Source: Apodemus sylvaticus (lineage: Eukaryota; Chordata; Mammalia; Rodentia; Muridae). From it: a DNA stretch of 64,000 nucleotides. Location of the stretch: contig NC_067492.1 in assembly GCF_947179515.1 (NCBI RefSeq), positions 14,011,416 through 14,075,415 on the forward strand, in the 5' to 3' direction. Each line of letters opens with the position of its first letter. Within the stretch, counting starts at the first letter, position 1. Below the pieces are notes generated by a model. The model was not told the DNA's origin. It worked only from the letters and a program-made list of their open reading frames with translations, and did not search any database. The translations under genes were made by a program, and so were the position numbers. Positions 11,018 to 21,382 of this stretch are shown here, piece by piece.

Positions 11018-11095
11018 GGGCCTGGGGTTCATACCCCCTGGCTGCCACTTACAGTGGCAATCGCCTTGGGCAAGGTATTCAGAGCCCCAGGACCC
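11018..11095 (-). mobile_element. MIR SINE fragment
   Basis: Reads ggttcataccccctggctgccacttac, in two parts, then cgccttgggcaaggtattcagag. This matches reverse-strand MIR (ggttcgaatcccggctctgccacttac, ccttgggcaagttacttaacc). Confidence 0.75.
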
Positions 11096-11664
11096 GAATT
11101 CAAGCTTATTCCTTCTGGACTCCTTCACCTGTTTTCTCTCTTTTGAAAATCTGCTCATTTCCTGTTCAGACTCTCCCAGACTCTACCCTGCTTCCCTAGA
11201 TGCCTCAAGAATTACTAGTGATCTCTGAAAACGTCCCCAGTACCCCAGTTCAGAGAGCAGGCAACCTGGTCCTTCAGGCCAAATCCAGCCTCCATATCTT
11301 TCAGGAAGTAAAAGTCTTATTAGAGCATAACCACACCCCCTCATTTACATATTATTTATGGCCACTCCCCCCACTAAAACTGCAGGCCTGCAGGCTTCCG
11401 CAATCCCCACAAGACTCCTTCCTTTAGGCTAGGCAGCTTCAAATATTTACTGTGCGCCTGCTTGTAGAAAATGCCTGCTCTCCTTGCCCTAGTTCAGGGT
11501 CTCCAAAACTAATGTAGGGTGCAGAAAATCTAGCATCACGATCCCTTCTCTTGAGAGTTACAACGTGTTGCTCTATCCAACAGGAATTGATTAAATATAG
11601 ATATTGTGCTAAATTAGAGATGAGTTAGAGTGCAGATTTTTGTTCATTTATTTATTTTTTTCAG
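11096..11664. other. unique non-coding DNA
   Basis: No element recognised with confidence. A faint MIR/L2-like word lies at 11437-11475. Confidence 0.5.
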
Positions 11665-11713
11665 TACTGGGGATATATACTAGTGTTCTACCCCTGAGCT
11701 CCGTCCCCAGCCC
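11665..11713 (-). mobile_element. ID-type SINE fragment
   Basis: Reads gtactggggatatatactag, then ttctacccctgagctccgtccccagccc, the reverse complement of an ID head. A T-rich segment (11642-11662) precedes it, as expected for a reverse A-tail. Confidence 0.7.
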
Positions 11714-11763
11714 GGTGATAATAACATGCATTTTTTAAATGCTGCAATTTGGAATGGGAATTT

Positions 11764-11810
11764 ATCTTTCTTTCCTTTTCCTTCCTTCTTTCCTTCTTTC
11801 TACTAGTCAC
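11764..11810 (+). repeat. TTTCC/CTTT pyrimidine tract
   Basis: Irregular CCTTTCTTT repeats. Confidence 0.85.
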
Positions 11811-11837
11811 CCCCTTCATAACCCCCTCCCTTCCTTC

Positions 11838-11912
11838 CACACCAAGGATAGAACCCAGGGCCTTGTACAAACTGAGCCAATGCTCCAATTGCCACTGAAG
11901 TACATGGACTGG
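11838..11912 (-). mobile_element. ID-type SINE remnant
   Basis: Reads aaggatagaacccagggccttg, in two parts, then ccactgaagtacatgg, matching the reverse strand of ID with a disturbed middle. Confidence 0.5.
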
Positions 11913-12029
11913 CAATGTTGTGGTTGGGGAAAACACCTTGTTGGTTAAAGTTTTTGGACAGTGAATTGGGTGAAGTACCTTGAGTCAAACGTGTTAAGTA
12001 CCTAATCTTCCAGATGCCGTGAGAGCTGG

Positions 12030-12115
12030 GTATACAGGTACCATTCAATGAATCGTCACTACAGCCCTGTGAGCTTAACATCTCGGCCATTTCCACAACA
12101 GGATGCAAATGTCCA
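12030..12115 (+). mobile_element. MIR SINE fragment
   Basis: Reads aatgaatcgtcactacagccctgtgagc, in two parts, then ccatttccacaacaggatgc. This follows MIR (taatcctcacaacaaccctgtgagg, ccattttacagatg). Confidence 0.55.
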
Positions 12116-12611
12116 CCCTGTCTCCAATGAAATCTTCAGTCTTAAAAAAGCAGGCAATGGTGTCATTTTCCAGACTTTATGTACAAAATAAGAGTGAGCT
12201 TGATGGAGCGGTCACCAAAAGCCATTACAGGTGGTGACATGCCAGAACCATTATCTTACACCAGAGTTCTCTAGGTTGACCTGTTAGCTTCGTTGCCTGT
12301 CTGTCCTGCTCAATGATGTGGTGTTGTCAGTGTCCCATAAGTGTCGAGATGTAAGAATCCCGAAAAGCCACGAACACCCGGCTCTCCTTCCTCATAGCTC
12401 GATTTACATCTCAGGATTTACACCCCTGTTAAGCTCTTTTTATTTTATTATTTTATTTATGTATTTATTTATGATGGGCAGCACCAAGGCAAGGGCGGAA
12501 CTGAGGAGCAGGGCATCCTGCTCAGTGCTGTCATCTTTTAACTTTGTATGTCAGCTTCAGGGTACATTGATAGCTTGCTTTGTTCTGACTGGAACTCAAA
12601 AAGAAAAAAAA
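12116..12611. other. unique non-coding DNA
   Basis: Nothing recognised except a TTTA-rich segment at 12438-12474. Confidence 0.55.
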
Positions 12612-12890
12612 GAGTATGTGTGTATGTGTATTTGAGTGTGTGTGTGTGTGTTGGAGTGTATTGAGAGAAAGAGTACATGAGTGTGTGTTTGAGCATATGT
12701 GAGCATGTGTGTGAGTAGGTGAGCATATGTTTATACATGTGTGAGCATGTATCTGTGTGTGTATAAGAAAGCATGTGTGAGTATCTGTGCGCGTGTGTGT
12801 ATGTGAGCATGTGTATGTGAGAAAGCATGTGTGCATGTTCATGTGTGTATGCGTGTCTGTGTATGTATGTGTTCTTGTGAGCACACACAC
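12612..12890 (+). repeat. degenerate TG/TGTA-rich satellite
   Basis: Imperfect tgtg, tgagca and gtatgt units for about 280 bp. Reverse-strand open frames rich in His/Thr are artefacts of it. Confidence 0.93.
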
Positions 12891-12949
12891 CTTAACTCGA
12901 CAGGCGCCTCTGGAGATGGTCTGTCTATATTTGAACCCCAGTCCTCATT

Positions 12950-13010
12950 GTTAGCTGTGGGGTTCTAAGTCAGTTACTTCTCTCTCTGAGCTTCCTACAC
13001 TTTCTCTGAG
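12950..13010 (-). mobile_element. MIR SINE fragment
   Basis: Reads ttagctgtggggttctaag, then tcagttacttctctctctgagcttcc, matching reverse-strand MIR (agctgtgtgaccttgg, gttacttaacctctctgagcc). Confidence 0.6.
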
Positions 13011-13204
13011 AAGCCAGGAATATGCTTTAAACTCAGTGGCACGGCAATGCTAGGGTTCCATGGTATAGCATCTAAAGGCCATGCTTTAGCGATGTGCCCA
13101 CTGTGCTGTAAGCAAGAAGGCAGACTGTGCAGTGGTGTTATTCAGAGGTAATGGTGGGAGGCTTCCTGTGTCAGGTTTCTTTTAAATCACTCCATCTGCT
13201 TTGT

Positions 13205-13338
13205 ATCCCTATAGTGGGCTGAAGAGTGTCACTTCCAAATGATATGCTCAGAGCTTGGAGGTGCAGCCTTATTAGGAAGAGCCTTGGTAGATACAATTAA
13301 ATTGAAGATCTTAAGATGAGATCACGGTAGTTTAGTGT
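13205..13338 (+). mobile_element. MLT1-type MaLR LTR, 5' part
   Basis: Reads agtgggctgaagagtgtc, then gcttggaggtgcagcc, then agatacaattaaattgaagatc and ttaagatgagatc, in MLT1 order. The LTR continues at 13701 after a younger insertion. This is an ancient mammalian LTR with no coding content. Confidence 0.7.
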
Positions 13339-13700
13339 ACTGGTGACTTTCCAATTGTGATAAGGCCACTTCTGAATAGAGGACTTTATTTGGGTTTATG
13401 CTTTCGGAGGGAAAGTTCATAATGGTCAGGGAAGCACTGTCGTAAGAGGTAGTCATGGCAGCCAGAAGCGAAGAACTCACATTCTTAACCACAGCCAGAA
13501 GCAGAGGGAGCAAACAAAAGGAAGCATGAGGCTTTTACACACAAAGCCTGCACGGAGTGACATACCTCCCCCAACAGATTTCACCACCTAACCCCACCCC
13601 CACGTGCATCCACATTCACCCCACCCCCAAACTGCCAACAGTGCCACCCACTGAGAAAAAAGTGTTCAAATACGGGGAGCATTTCTCACTCAGACACCAC
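13339..13700 (+). mobile_element. RMER1-like rodent repeat inside MLT1
   Basis: Reads ggactttatttgggtttatg, then ggaaagttcataatggtcag, cacattcttaaccacagcc, aagcctgcacggagtgacata and gttcaaatacgggg. These match the rodent medium-reiteration family seen elsewhere in this window. Its ends abut MLT1 sequence on both sides. Confidence 0.65.
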
Positions 13701-13995
13701 AATTAGGATGCACCTGACATCCAGTGATTAAAAAAAAAGTATTAACTAGTAAGAGAAGGAAAGGAAAGGGCCCACAAAGAAGAAGTGCAGACAGAAAAGG
13801 AGATTGGAGAGATGTGTCTACAACCCAAAGAGTTCCACAATCACCATCAACTACTGAAAACTGGAGAAAGCAAGGCAGAATCTCTCCTAGAGCTCCCTCA
13901 GGGAGTATGGCCCCCACCGTAACTAAAGCCCTCTGCTCTCCAGAACTATGAGAAATGTTGCTGTTAACTTAATCAACCAAGCCTCTGTTCATTTG
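13701..13995 (+). mobile_element. MLT1-type MaLR LTR, 3' part
   Basis: Resumes at ttaggatgcacctgacatcc, then ggagattggagagatgtg, ctcctagagctccctcaggg, and ctccagaactatgagaaatg. These are landmarks of the 3' half of MLT1 (ctagagccttcagagggagc, cctccagaactgtgagag). Confidence 0.7.
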
Positions 13996-14216
13996 CTACA
14001 GCAGTCACAGGCTCTGAGGTGCCTTTGCTTCACATCTGCGTTGGATCACCTTCCCATTGGTGGCCACCGCCTCTTCGCATCTCCAGACATGAGTGGCCCA
14101 CCTACACAAGGCTTGGCGTCTGACTCTGCTGTTTATTACCTGAGTGTTTCAAATCCAGTCCCATAGCTACCCTGAACCTCTATCTTTTACATACATAATA
14201 ATGTTTTCTCATAGAG

Positions 14217-14217
14217 C

Positions 14218-14248
<31 letters not shown>

Positions 14249-14277
14249 TTATTGTTGTTGCTATTATTATTATTTAG
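14217..14277 (+). repeat. (ATT)n microsatellite
   Basis: Repeated ttattatta with a ttgttgttg interruption. Confidence 0.95.
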
Positions 14278-14324
14278 TGAGTATGACAATATCCATCGAG
14301 CTCAGATGATGTGTGCACCCACTG

Positions 14325-14425
14325 ATGGCAGGCATCAGTTTATCTACTACTGCTCATATGTTTCAGATGAAGAAACTAAGTCATAATGGGTTGGAAATAA
14401 GTTGTCTGACATCACCTAAGTGCAA
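14325..14425 (+). mobile_element. MIR SINE fragment
   Basis: Reads gtttcagatgaagaaactaag, split by one base from consensus, then ggaaataagttgtctgacatcacc. This follows MIR (ttttacagatgaggaaactgag, taacttgcccaaggtcac). The upstream ATT array may have grown from MIR's attattatt segment. Confidence 0.6.
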
Positions 14426-14845
14426 AATTTGTGAGCTTGTGACTTACGCAAATCTTACAGTGATGGGCTCTTCTGTCAGGACTGGAGGTCAACCGAGGTT
14501 ACATCCGAGACAGATACATCTACAATAACTCTGCCTGTGCTACCGGAATTGAGTGAGTACTCCGCCACGGTGACTCCACACTGCCCTCTGAGCCCTCTGT
14601 GGAGAAGAAAGGAAATAAAGGGAAGGACTGAGTGGCTGCAAGTTCACACTCTCACTTTCTCTGGAGATCACGTTACCTCTGCTTCACTAAGGGTTCGTCT
14701 CAGGAGCCAGAAGTCCCCTTCATGACAGCCTCCATCCTGCTGGGAAGCAGCCCTCAGGATGGGACTTGTTCTTGATGTCCTGTGAGATATGAGGACGACC
14801 AGTCTCCAGGGCCTGGTGCAGACCAATGAGGTCTCACCAAGAGGC
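14426..14845. other. unique non-coding DNA
   Basis: No family recognised. Imperfect inverted arms (catcctg/caggatg) flank a ctgct/agcag hairpin near 14745-14773. Confidence 0.55.
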
Positions 14846-14884
14846 CTCACCTCACCTCACCTCACCTCACCTCACCTCACCTCA
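14846..14884 (+). repeat. (CTCAC)n pentanucleotide repeat
   Basis: Seven near-perfect ctcac units. A perfect 7-base-arm hairpin (atctgct/agcagat, 3-base loop) follows at 14894-14910. Confidence 0.95.
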
Positions 14885-15064
14885 GAGCTGACTATCTGCT
14901 CTCAGCAGATGTCCCCTGCCCTATTGCCTGTTCCCATCCCGAAGGAGGCCATTTCTTGCCCCCTCTTTTCAAGTATATGTATAATTTTTTTTTATCCATG
15001 AGTCTTACAACTTCAAGTTGATTTTCACCCCTTCCTTTTACATTGTTTTTGCTTCTTTTTTAAA

Positions 15065-15245
15065 AACTGCTGTGGTGAGACATGCATATAAATAACTCTA
15101 ACACCTGGAATGCTGAGGCAGGAGGATGAAGAGTTAGAGTCTAACCTGTACTAGCTAGTAAGATCTAGACCAGCCTGGGTAGATATCAGGACCATTTCTC
15201 AAACAAAGAACCAGCCAACCAACCAACTAATCAATAGACAAAAAA
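15065..15245 (+). mobile_element. B1 SINE with AACC-rich tail
   Basis: Reads acacctggaatgctgaggcagg, divided by one variant base, aggatgaagagttagag, then gaccagcctgggtag and tttctcaaacaaagaacc. A diverged B1. The tail has become AACC-like (15216-15236). Confidence 0.8.
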
Positions 15246-15354
15246 TGACCATCAAGGCCATAATTTTTGTAGAGGAAAGATCACAGAGATACCTTTTAAA
15301 ATGAGAAGTAATCCATTAAAGCTCACAGGGTCTCATCTCCAATCAGACCCACCA

Positions 15355-15748
15355 TCTTAGTCAGGGTTTCTATTCCTGCACAAATATCATGACCAAGAAG
15401 CAAGTTGGGGAGGACAGGGTTTATTGAGCTTACACTTCCATGTTGCAGTTCATCACTAAAGGAGGTCAGGACTGGACCTCAAGCAGGTCAGGAAGCAGGA
15501 GCTGATGCAGAGGCCATGGAGGGATGTTTCTTACTGGCTTGCTTCCCCTGGCTTGCTCAGCTTGCTCTCTTATAGAACCCAAGAGCACCAGCCCAAAGGT
15601 GGAACCATCCACAAGGGGCCCTCCCCACTTAATCACTAATTGAGAAAATGCCCCACAGCTGGATCTCATGGAGGCACTTCCCCAACTGAAACTCCTTTCT
15701 GTGATAACTCCAGCCTGTGTCAAGTTGACACACAAAACTAGCCAGTAC
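15355..15748 (+). mobile_element. RMER1-like rodent repeat, full length
   Basis: Begins tcttagtcagggtttctatt and ends caaaactagccagtac. Internal landmarks are gaagcaagttggggagg, gcaggagctgatgcagagg and tcaagttgacaca. Flanks acccacca (15347-15354) and acccacct (15749-15756) look like an 8-bp target duplication with one change. Low divergence from the remembered consensus suggests a fairly recent copy. The family name is uncertain. Confidence 0.8.
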
Positions 15749-15756
15749 ACCCACCT

Positions 15757-17136
15757 TATGTACCAAGTTCTTTTAGTAGTCCCCAGTGTCACCATCCCCG
15801 CTTCCAACTACCTCCGTGGAACAGATGGACTTTTGACTTGGCTGGGTCACCAAATCCTAAGCCTCACTTCAGAGAAATCAGAACTCCTCAGGCTCCACAG
15901 TGACCTATAACCTGGCAGAAGAAACACATTTCCCACCCTTAACCTCATTGGCCTCACCTCTCCAGGTTGCATACCTGCCCCTCCCCCCCAAACCATGACC
16001 TCATCCCTGGCTCAGTCGATAACCCAAATACTACCTGTAGCTCGTACTCCCTGTACTAACTCAGCATTAAGTAATTTGACCTGTGCTAGTGCCATCCTTT
16101 GGGTTTCCCCTATCAATAGGACAGTCTGTATCAGCCCCTGTCCTTTCCCTGGCACTCAACGCACTCTAGCTCCAAAGAGAAGGCTTAATGTCTTTTTGCT
16201 TGCTTTCTTTTTATCTTCTACATAGAATGCCCAGGTCTCCCAACCCATTGCCTTTGTCTGCAGTGATCTGTCTGTGTTTCTCAGATCTCAGCAGGATCCT
16301 GGAAAGGAGAATTTCCTCTTTAAGTTAAGCTTGGCACAAAGTCACTCATTTGCTGGCTACCGTGTCCCCTGGGGAATCTACAAAGTAGTCAGGAGCCCAC
16401 TGAATGCCAACACTCTTCTTAAAGACACTATGAAGCATTGTTGAGCAGAACGGCAAAGACTCTGCCCCTAATCATCATCAGCGGCTGTGTTCCCCCTCGG
16501 CCTGGTTCCTGGCAACTTCTCTTCCTTGCATGCTCTTGCGTTGCTGAGTGGTGCTCCAAGAGTCCTGCCTGGGTGCATTCCCTGTGCCCTTTCCTCTGTT
16601 GCAAAGCTCTTCCTTGCAGACTCAGATGAGTCTACTCCTCCTACTTAGAGCATCACTATTTCCCAAGTGGTATCCTAACCATGCCTCTCTCGCCAGTCTA
16701 GGTTCTCGCAGTCCCAACTCTCACTTCCTCTGGACAAAATATACAATCGGCTGTTTGCATTAGGCGTCCAGATAACTTACATCTTTCTGAAATCCAGACT
16801 TATCTTGCTGTCTTATATTTGATATTTGTGTATGCTAAGCCTGGCACTGGCCCTGTGCTCTAACTAAGTTGCTTCTAGACACTGTCGAGTACCCACGACT
16901 ATGCCCCAGAATGTCCTTTGTAGAAAATTCTAGAAGTCAGGTCGAAAAGGCTATCATGACTACAGGCATCTGCTACCAAACCCAATGCCTGGCACAGAGC
17001 AGCTGCCCTTAGACACCTGGTGGAAACCGACAATAAGGATCACAGTGACAGCTACAACAGAAAGGAGAGTAAAAGAGTCAAAGGTTAAATGCAAGTTGGG
17101 CACTGGGGTCCATGCTTTTCTGGCTGAACTGTTATC
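15757..17136. other. long unique non-coding stretch
   Basis: About 1.4 kb, pyrimidine-rich in the first half, with no recognised repeat or exon. A weak L2/MIR-like word (tgcctggcacagagcag) lies at 16985-17001. Confidence 0.55.
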
Positions 17137-17494
17137 TTAGTTGGGAGATTCATTGCCATAAAAAGACAGCATGACCAAGGCAACTCTTATAAGGGACAAC
17201 ATTTAATTGAGGCTGGCTTACAGTTTCAGGGATTTGGTCCATTATCATCATGGCAGGAAACATGGCAGCATCCAGGCAGACATGGTGCTGGAAGAGAGCT
17301 GAGAGTTCTATATCTTGATCCAAAGGCAGCCAGCAGGAGACTGTCTTCTGCAGGCAGCCAGAGGGAGGGTCTCTTGCTCTGGAGTTTGAGCACTGAGATC
17401 TCAAAGCCTACTTCCACAGTAACACACTTCCTCCAACAAGGCCATACTTCCTAATAATGCCCATTCCCATGGGCCAAGCATATTCAAACTACAC
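17137..17494 (+). mobile_element. RMER1-like rodent repeat, full length
   Basis: Begins ttagttgggagattcattgcc. Landmarks are gaccaaggcaactcttataag, ggctggcttacagtttcag, catggtgctggaagag, cacacttcctccaac and gggccaagcatattcaaac. Possible 8-bp target duplication: ctgttatc (17129-17136) and ctgtaatc (17495-17502). Confidence 0.8.
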
Positions 17495-17502
17495 CTGTAA
17501 TC

Positions 17503-17804
17503 CCACTGGGTTTACGGCACCCTGCTTATTTTTCAGGAAGGGAGTAAGGACTGCATTTCCTATGTGGAGCTGTTGTACAGACTGAATGAGCTGATCCTCA
17601 CATAAAAGAATAACAGTGCTTCCCTAATACTCTAGAAATGCTATCTATTATTAAGTTCCAGGCTTTATCCTAATCAACCAGAGCACACATGGTTCTCCTT
17701 AAAGCCAGCCACATGGTGGTACTTGGTGAAGAGGGCTAAAGATGAGTATGAATGAACTACACTTGTTAGCATCCAGTTTCCAGCCATGAGTATTATAAGA
17801 CATT

Positions 17805-17806
<2 letters not shown>
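17503..17806. other. unique non-coding DNA
   Basis: No element recognised. Confidence 0.5.

Positions 17807-17842
<36 letters not shown>
17807..17842 (+). repeat. (GT)n microsatellite
   Basis: About 18 uninterrupted GT units. Confidence 0.97.
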
Positions 17843-17845
<3 letters not shown>

Positions 17846-19015
17846 CACAAATAGTTGGAGGCATTGAACCATAGCACTTCTAAAGTTTATTTCAACTTGA
17901 AAGAGTTTTAGATAAGGATCAAATTAAGTTCTCCTCCCCCTTAAAGTTCATCTTAATTAGCCATTTTTTTCTCGTGTGGATGGGTTCTAATTGGTTGGGC
18001 TTCATCCTGGACATGGAAGAATTAGGACCCCAGAAGAAGGCACCAATATCTACCACATCCCTAGATACTGAGCCTTGGTGAGGGCATGCAGGGCATTTAG
18101 AGGGGAGGAACATGCTATATAGTGGACTAAGCTTTGGGAATGAAAACAACCATATATATGGATATATGGATATAGCTTATCCCCATCAGTGAAATTTCCA
18201 ACTGTCCAGCAAAAGCAAATGGCTGGACAAGAAGAATTCCCTTTTTTGTCTCTGTGCCTTAAATCTATCTTTGTGAGTTTCATGAAGTCTGGCCGTTCTG
18301 AGGGCTGCAGAGAACCTGGCAAGCAGAGTGACTGTGGGGATGGCTCCACAAGACTATTCCAGATTGCAGCTTGGGACAGGATAAAGCGGGGAGGACCTCC
18401 TGGCACACACTGTGTTTCTAGTGACCTGAGATGCCCTCTTTTCGATGTGTCTTGAAGCCTTGTGAGTATTTTATGGCCTGCTCTTTGGTGCTTAGGCAAA
18501 CAAGTACCATCATGGTTAAGTGATAGAATGTGTCACACAGATGATTTTTTAAAAGGGGCCGTGAAGTGGATGTATCCAACAAAATATAATGTTTAATTTA
18601 CTCCTTCCGAGAAGAAGAGATGCCGTGCCAGGGGCTGTCTGCAGCAAATCATCTCTCCAGCTCCGCAGCACCTGGAGATGTGGTTTCGGGAATCTCCTTG
18701 CTGGCAGGTGCAGGGCCGTGTTGATGGGTCCACGCTGTCTCTTTCCAGGGCAGGCTCCTGACTATTGCAATTTAGGCTGTGAGTACTGGACACTTGAGAA
18801 ATGTCTGGTGTGCTGGGCAGGGGATGCACAGCCTTAGAGAGTGGGTACAAGAACCAATAAGGTGGTCTATTTTAATTGACTGTCATACTGATAGTGTCAG
18901 TAGACCCTGCCTTCCTCAATCCCACTCTTCTGCTTAATCCAAAGTCCTAGTGTCAGCCATCAGCCCAGACAATTAGCAATACTTATGTGTCCTGATCTTC
19001 CTACAGGGGCTGGCT
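17843..19015. other. unique non-coding DNA
   Basis: No family recognised. Contains a small ATATGG-type tandem at 18152-18173. The part at 18560-18800 is non-repetitive, moderately GC-rich and keeps several CpGs. Confidence 0.55.
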
Positions 19016-19022
19016 CTCTCTG

Positions 19023-19056
<34 letters not shown>

Positions 19057-19125
19057 CCCCCCCCATCCCTCCCTCTCTCTCTTCTCCTCCCCCTTTCTGT
19101 CACTCTTCCCCCTCTCTCTTAGGCT
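19016..19125 (+). repeat. CT-rich pyrimidine tract
   Basis: Irregular tctctgtctctg and tctctccc repeats. Confidence 0.9.
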
Positions 19126-20370
19126 CATCTGTTATGCTCTTCAGGTATTCTATGGATTGTAACCCTTCATTTTCCATCTTCCTCCCTGCCCCTCCCCCCA
19201 GAATAACCTTTCTATTTGTTCTGAATACAATTCTTGGCGTGCTGAAAGAGATGAAAAGCCATCAGATCTTCCAGTGAGAGGCCACTTAGGGCCACTTCCC
19301 GTGGAGAAGCTTTAACTCCCCAAAGTGGATATCAGACAAAGTAAAGAAAGCAGAGTAGGGAAACTGAGGCCCATAAAACCAAACATCTCTCCGTGACTGG
19401 TTCCATTTTGGTCACCATGGAAGTTTTGTGTTAGGAAGAAGGCAAGATGTTTGCCGACATCCTGCAGCCTGCTCTGTTGAGGATATCTGCCCTCTCTGTG
19501 ATGGGTCAACATGGTAGCCCAAGTTGCATCTAGAACATCTGCCAGTCTCATGTTCTCTGAAAACAGATGTGGTAATCTTGTCGGCACCTTCTTCGCCTAA
19601 ATAAGGTAATTGGCAACTTCAAAGTGGTCTCCACAATCAAATCAGGAATGGAAAAAGTGTGCCACTGGGTGAGTCACATTCTAAAAAGTACCCACGCCCT
19701 GATGTGGCCCTGGGCTCTGTTTCTACCAAAATAAACTCACGTCTTGCATATTAATATTATATGTGTTGGTGATGAGGCAAATGTCAAGTGAGTCTTGGTT
19801 GTGAAAACAAACCTGTCCACTTTAGAACATCCAACAAGGTACTGGTCTTGCGGCCACCAACAGCCTTGAAGAAGAGTAGGGACTCTTCAATGGGCAGACT
19901 GATGGGGACAAAGGGTAAGCCCTCTCAGATATCACAGGAGTGCTTTCTTGAACAGCCTCACTCTCAGTTCTTGAAGAGGCCTTATTTTTGAGAGTGGGTA
20001 TAGGGGAGAAGGATGTACCAGAGACATCAGACTCAAGCCTTGTAGAGCACCACTCAACACAGAAATTTCCTCCTTTACTGAAGAACTCCAACCCTCATTT
20101 GAACCATCGGATTGGATAATTCCCCTGATTCCAGTGCTCCAACAGCACTGCGGTTTATACACAAGCTCCGGAGCCTGACAGAGCAAATGGGAAGTCGGGA
20201 TTCAGTGCTCACTGGTATTAACTCAGATATCTCACCTGAAAAATGGGTAGATTAAAAAAATAACGTGCGTTTAGAATGTTTAATAAGTGTGTGCCACCCA
20301 TGATGTCCAGCTCAGTGGTGTGTCCATTCATAGACAGGGTAGGAATCTAAAACATATTTATAATGAAACT
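19126..20370. other. unique non-coding DNA
   Basis: About 1.2 kb with no recognised repeat or exon. Confidence 0.55.
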
Positions 20371-20372
20371 TG

Positions 20373-20414
<42 letters not shown>
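20371..20414 (+). repeat. (GATA)n microsatellite
   Basis: Eleven GATA units, forming the expanded tail of the adjacent reverse-strand ID copy. Confidence 0.97.
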
Positions 20415-20415
<1 letters not shown>

Positions 20416-20482
20416 GGATCAAACCCAATGCCTTAAACATGCTAAGCACGAAATTCCCCATTACCACTGAAATGCCATCTCT
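20415..20482 (-). mobile_element. ID-type SINE
   Basis: Reads aggatcaaacccaatgcc, then aacatgctaagcacg and ttaccactgaaatgcc, matching the reverse strand of ID (gaacccagggccttgc, catgctaggcaagc, taccactgagc). Confidence 0.7.
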
Positions 20483-20486
20483 ATCT

Positions 20487-20640
20487 TTAGTTTTTTTTTT
20501 TGTTGTTGTTGTTGTTTTCTCCATTTTGAAATATAGTCTCAGTAAGTTATCCAGACTGTCCTTGAACTTGTGACCCTCCTACCTCAGCCTCCAGAGTGGC
20601 TGGGATTATAAGTCTGGGCCACCTCCTCGTACTGAAATCA
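20487..20640 (-). mobile_element. old B1 SINE
   Basis: Reverse-strand order: T-run and TTG tail (20490-20518), then tatagtctcagtaagttatcc, agactgtccttgaacttgtga, cctcagcctccagagtggctgg and gattataagtctgggccacc. Its tail abuts the ID copy. Confidence 0.8.
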
Positions 20641-20828
20641 AGTTGTTACAATCCATAAATGTTAGCGCTCATTAGTCCTAATAAGATTTTATAATTAAAA
20701 CACCGATTTCGTGATGACACCCCACTCCATAGTCCCATGGATGGCAGAGTTTCTTCATATGACTGCAGCTCCTTGCATCACTTCCTGCTGGGCTTTATGG
20801 TTATTGATTTGTTATTGTCTAGTTCTTC

Positions 20829-20955
20829 CCACTGGACTGTAAGTCCCATGACAGCTGGGAAGTTATTTCATCCACTCCTGTATACTGACTCTAAAGTGCT
20901 ACCAGGCACATGAGAGACACTCGATAAGACTTATTAAATGCATGAACACAGAAAA
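20829..20955 (+). mobile_element. L2 LINE 3' end fragment
   Basis: Reads cactggactgtaagtcccatg, then accaggcacatgagagacac, tcgataagacttattaaatg and catgaacacag. This follows the L2 terminal pattern (tgtaagctccatgag, ctggcacatagtaggtgctcaataaatg, gaatgaa). Confidence 0.7.
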
Positions 20956-21021
20956 TTAATAATATCAAAAGCACAAAGGACCCAACCCTATATACGTAGT
21001 CGGCAGAAAATGAGCCTGCAC

Positions 21022-21382
21022 TAGTTGGTTTTCTCACTGGAGTGTTTAAAATACTTCACAGAAGTCACTGAAGGAAGAAAGCATTTATTCAGGTTCACAG
21101 TTTGAGGGGACAATATGTCATGATGGGAAAGGCATGGTGGGGGAGGGGAAGAGGACTGAGCACATTGTGTCTACAGTCGGGCCGAGAGCAATGAGTGCTG
21201 GTGCCTGGCGAGCTTTCTCTTTCTTGACGCATTCTAGAAACCCAGATCATGGAATGTCGCTGCTTATATTTAATAAGGGTCGTCCCATCCTTATGTGCCC
21301 TCCAGACATGCCCAGGGGTGCATCTCCTAGGTGATTCGAAGTCTTGTCGAGTCAGCAAAGAAAATTAACTTCTGTTATCACA
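21022..21382 (+). mobile_element. RMER1-like rodent repeat
   Basis: Landmarks in order: tagttggttttctcact, gcatttattcaggttcacag, tcatgatgggaaaggcatgg, gagagcaatgagtgctgg, agacatgcccaggggtgc and ctcctaggtgattcgaag. Diverged but nearly full length. Confidence 0.75.

Noticed and set aside
20371..20414. GATA-factor binding cluster
   Set aside because: A pure GATA tetranucleotide microsatellite at a SINE tail. Motif matches there carry no evidential weight, unlike the dispersed sites at 47896-48036.
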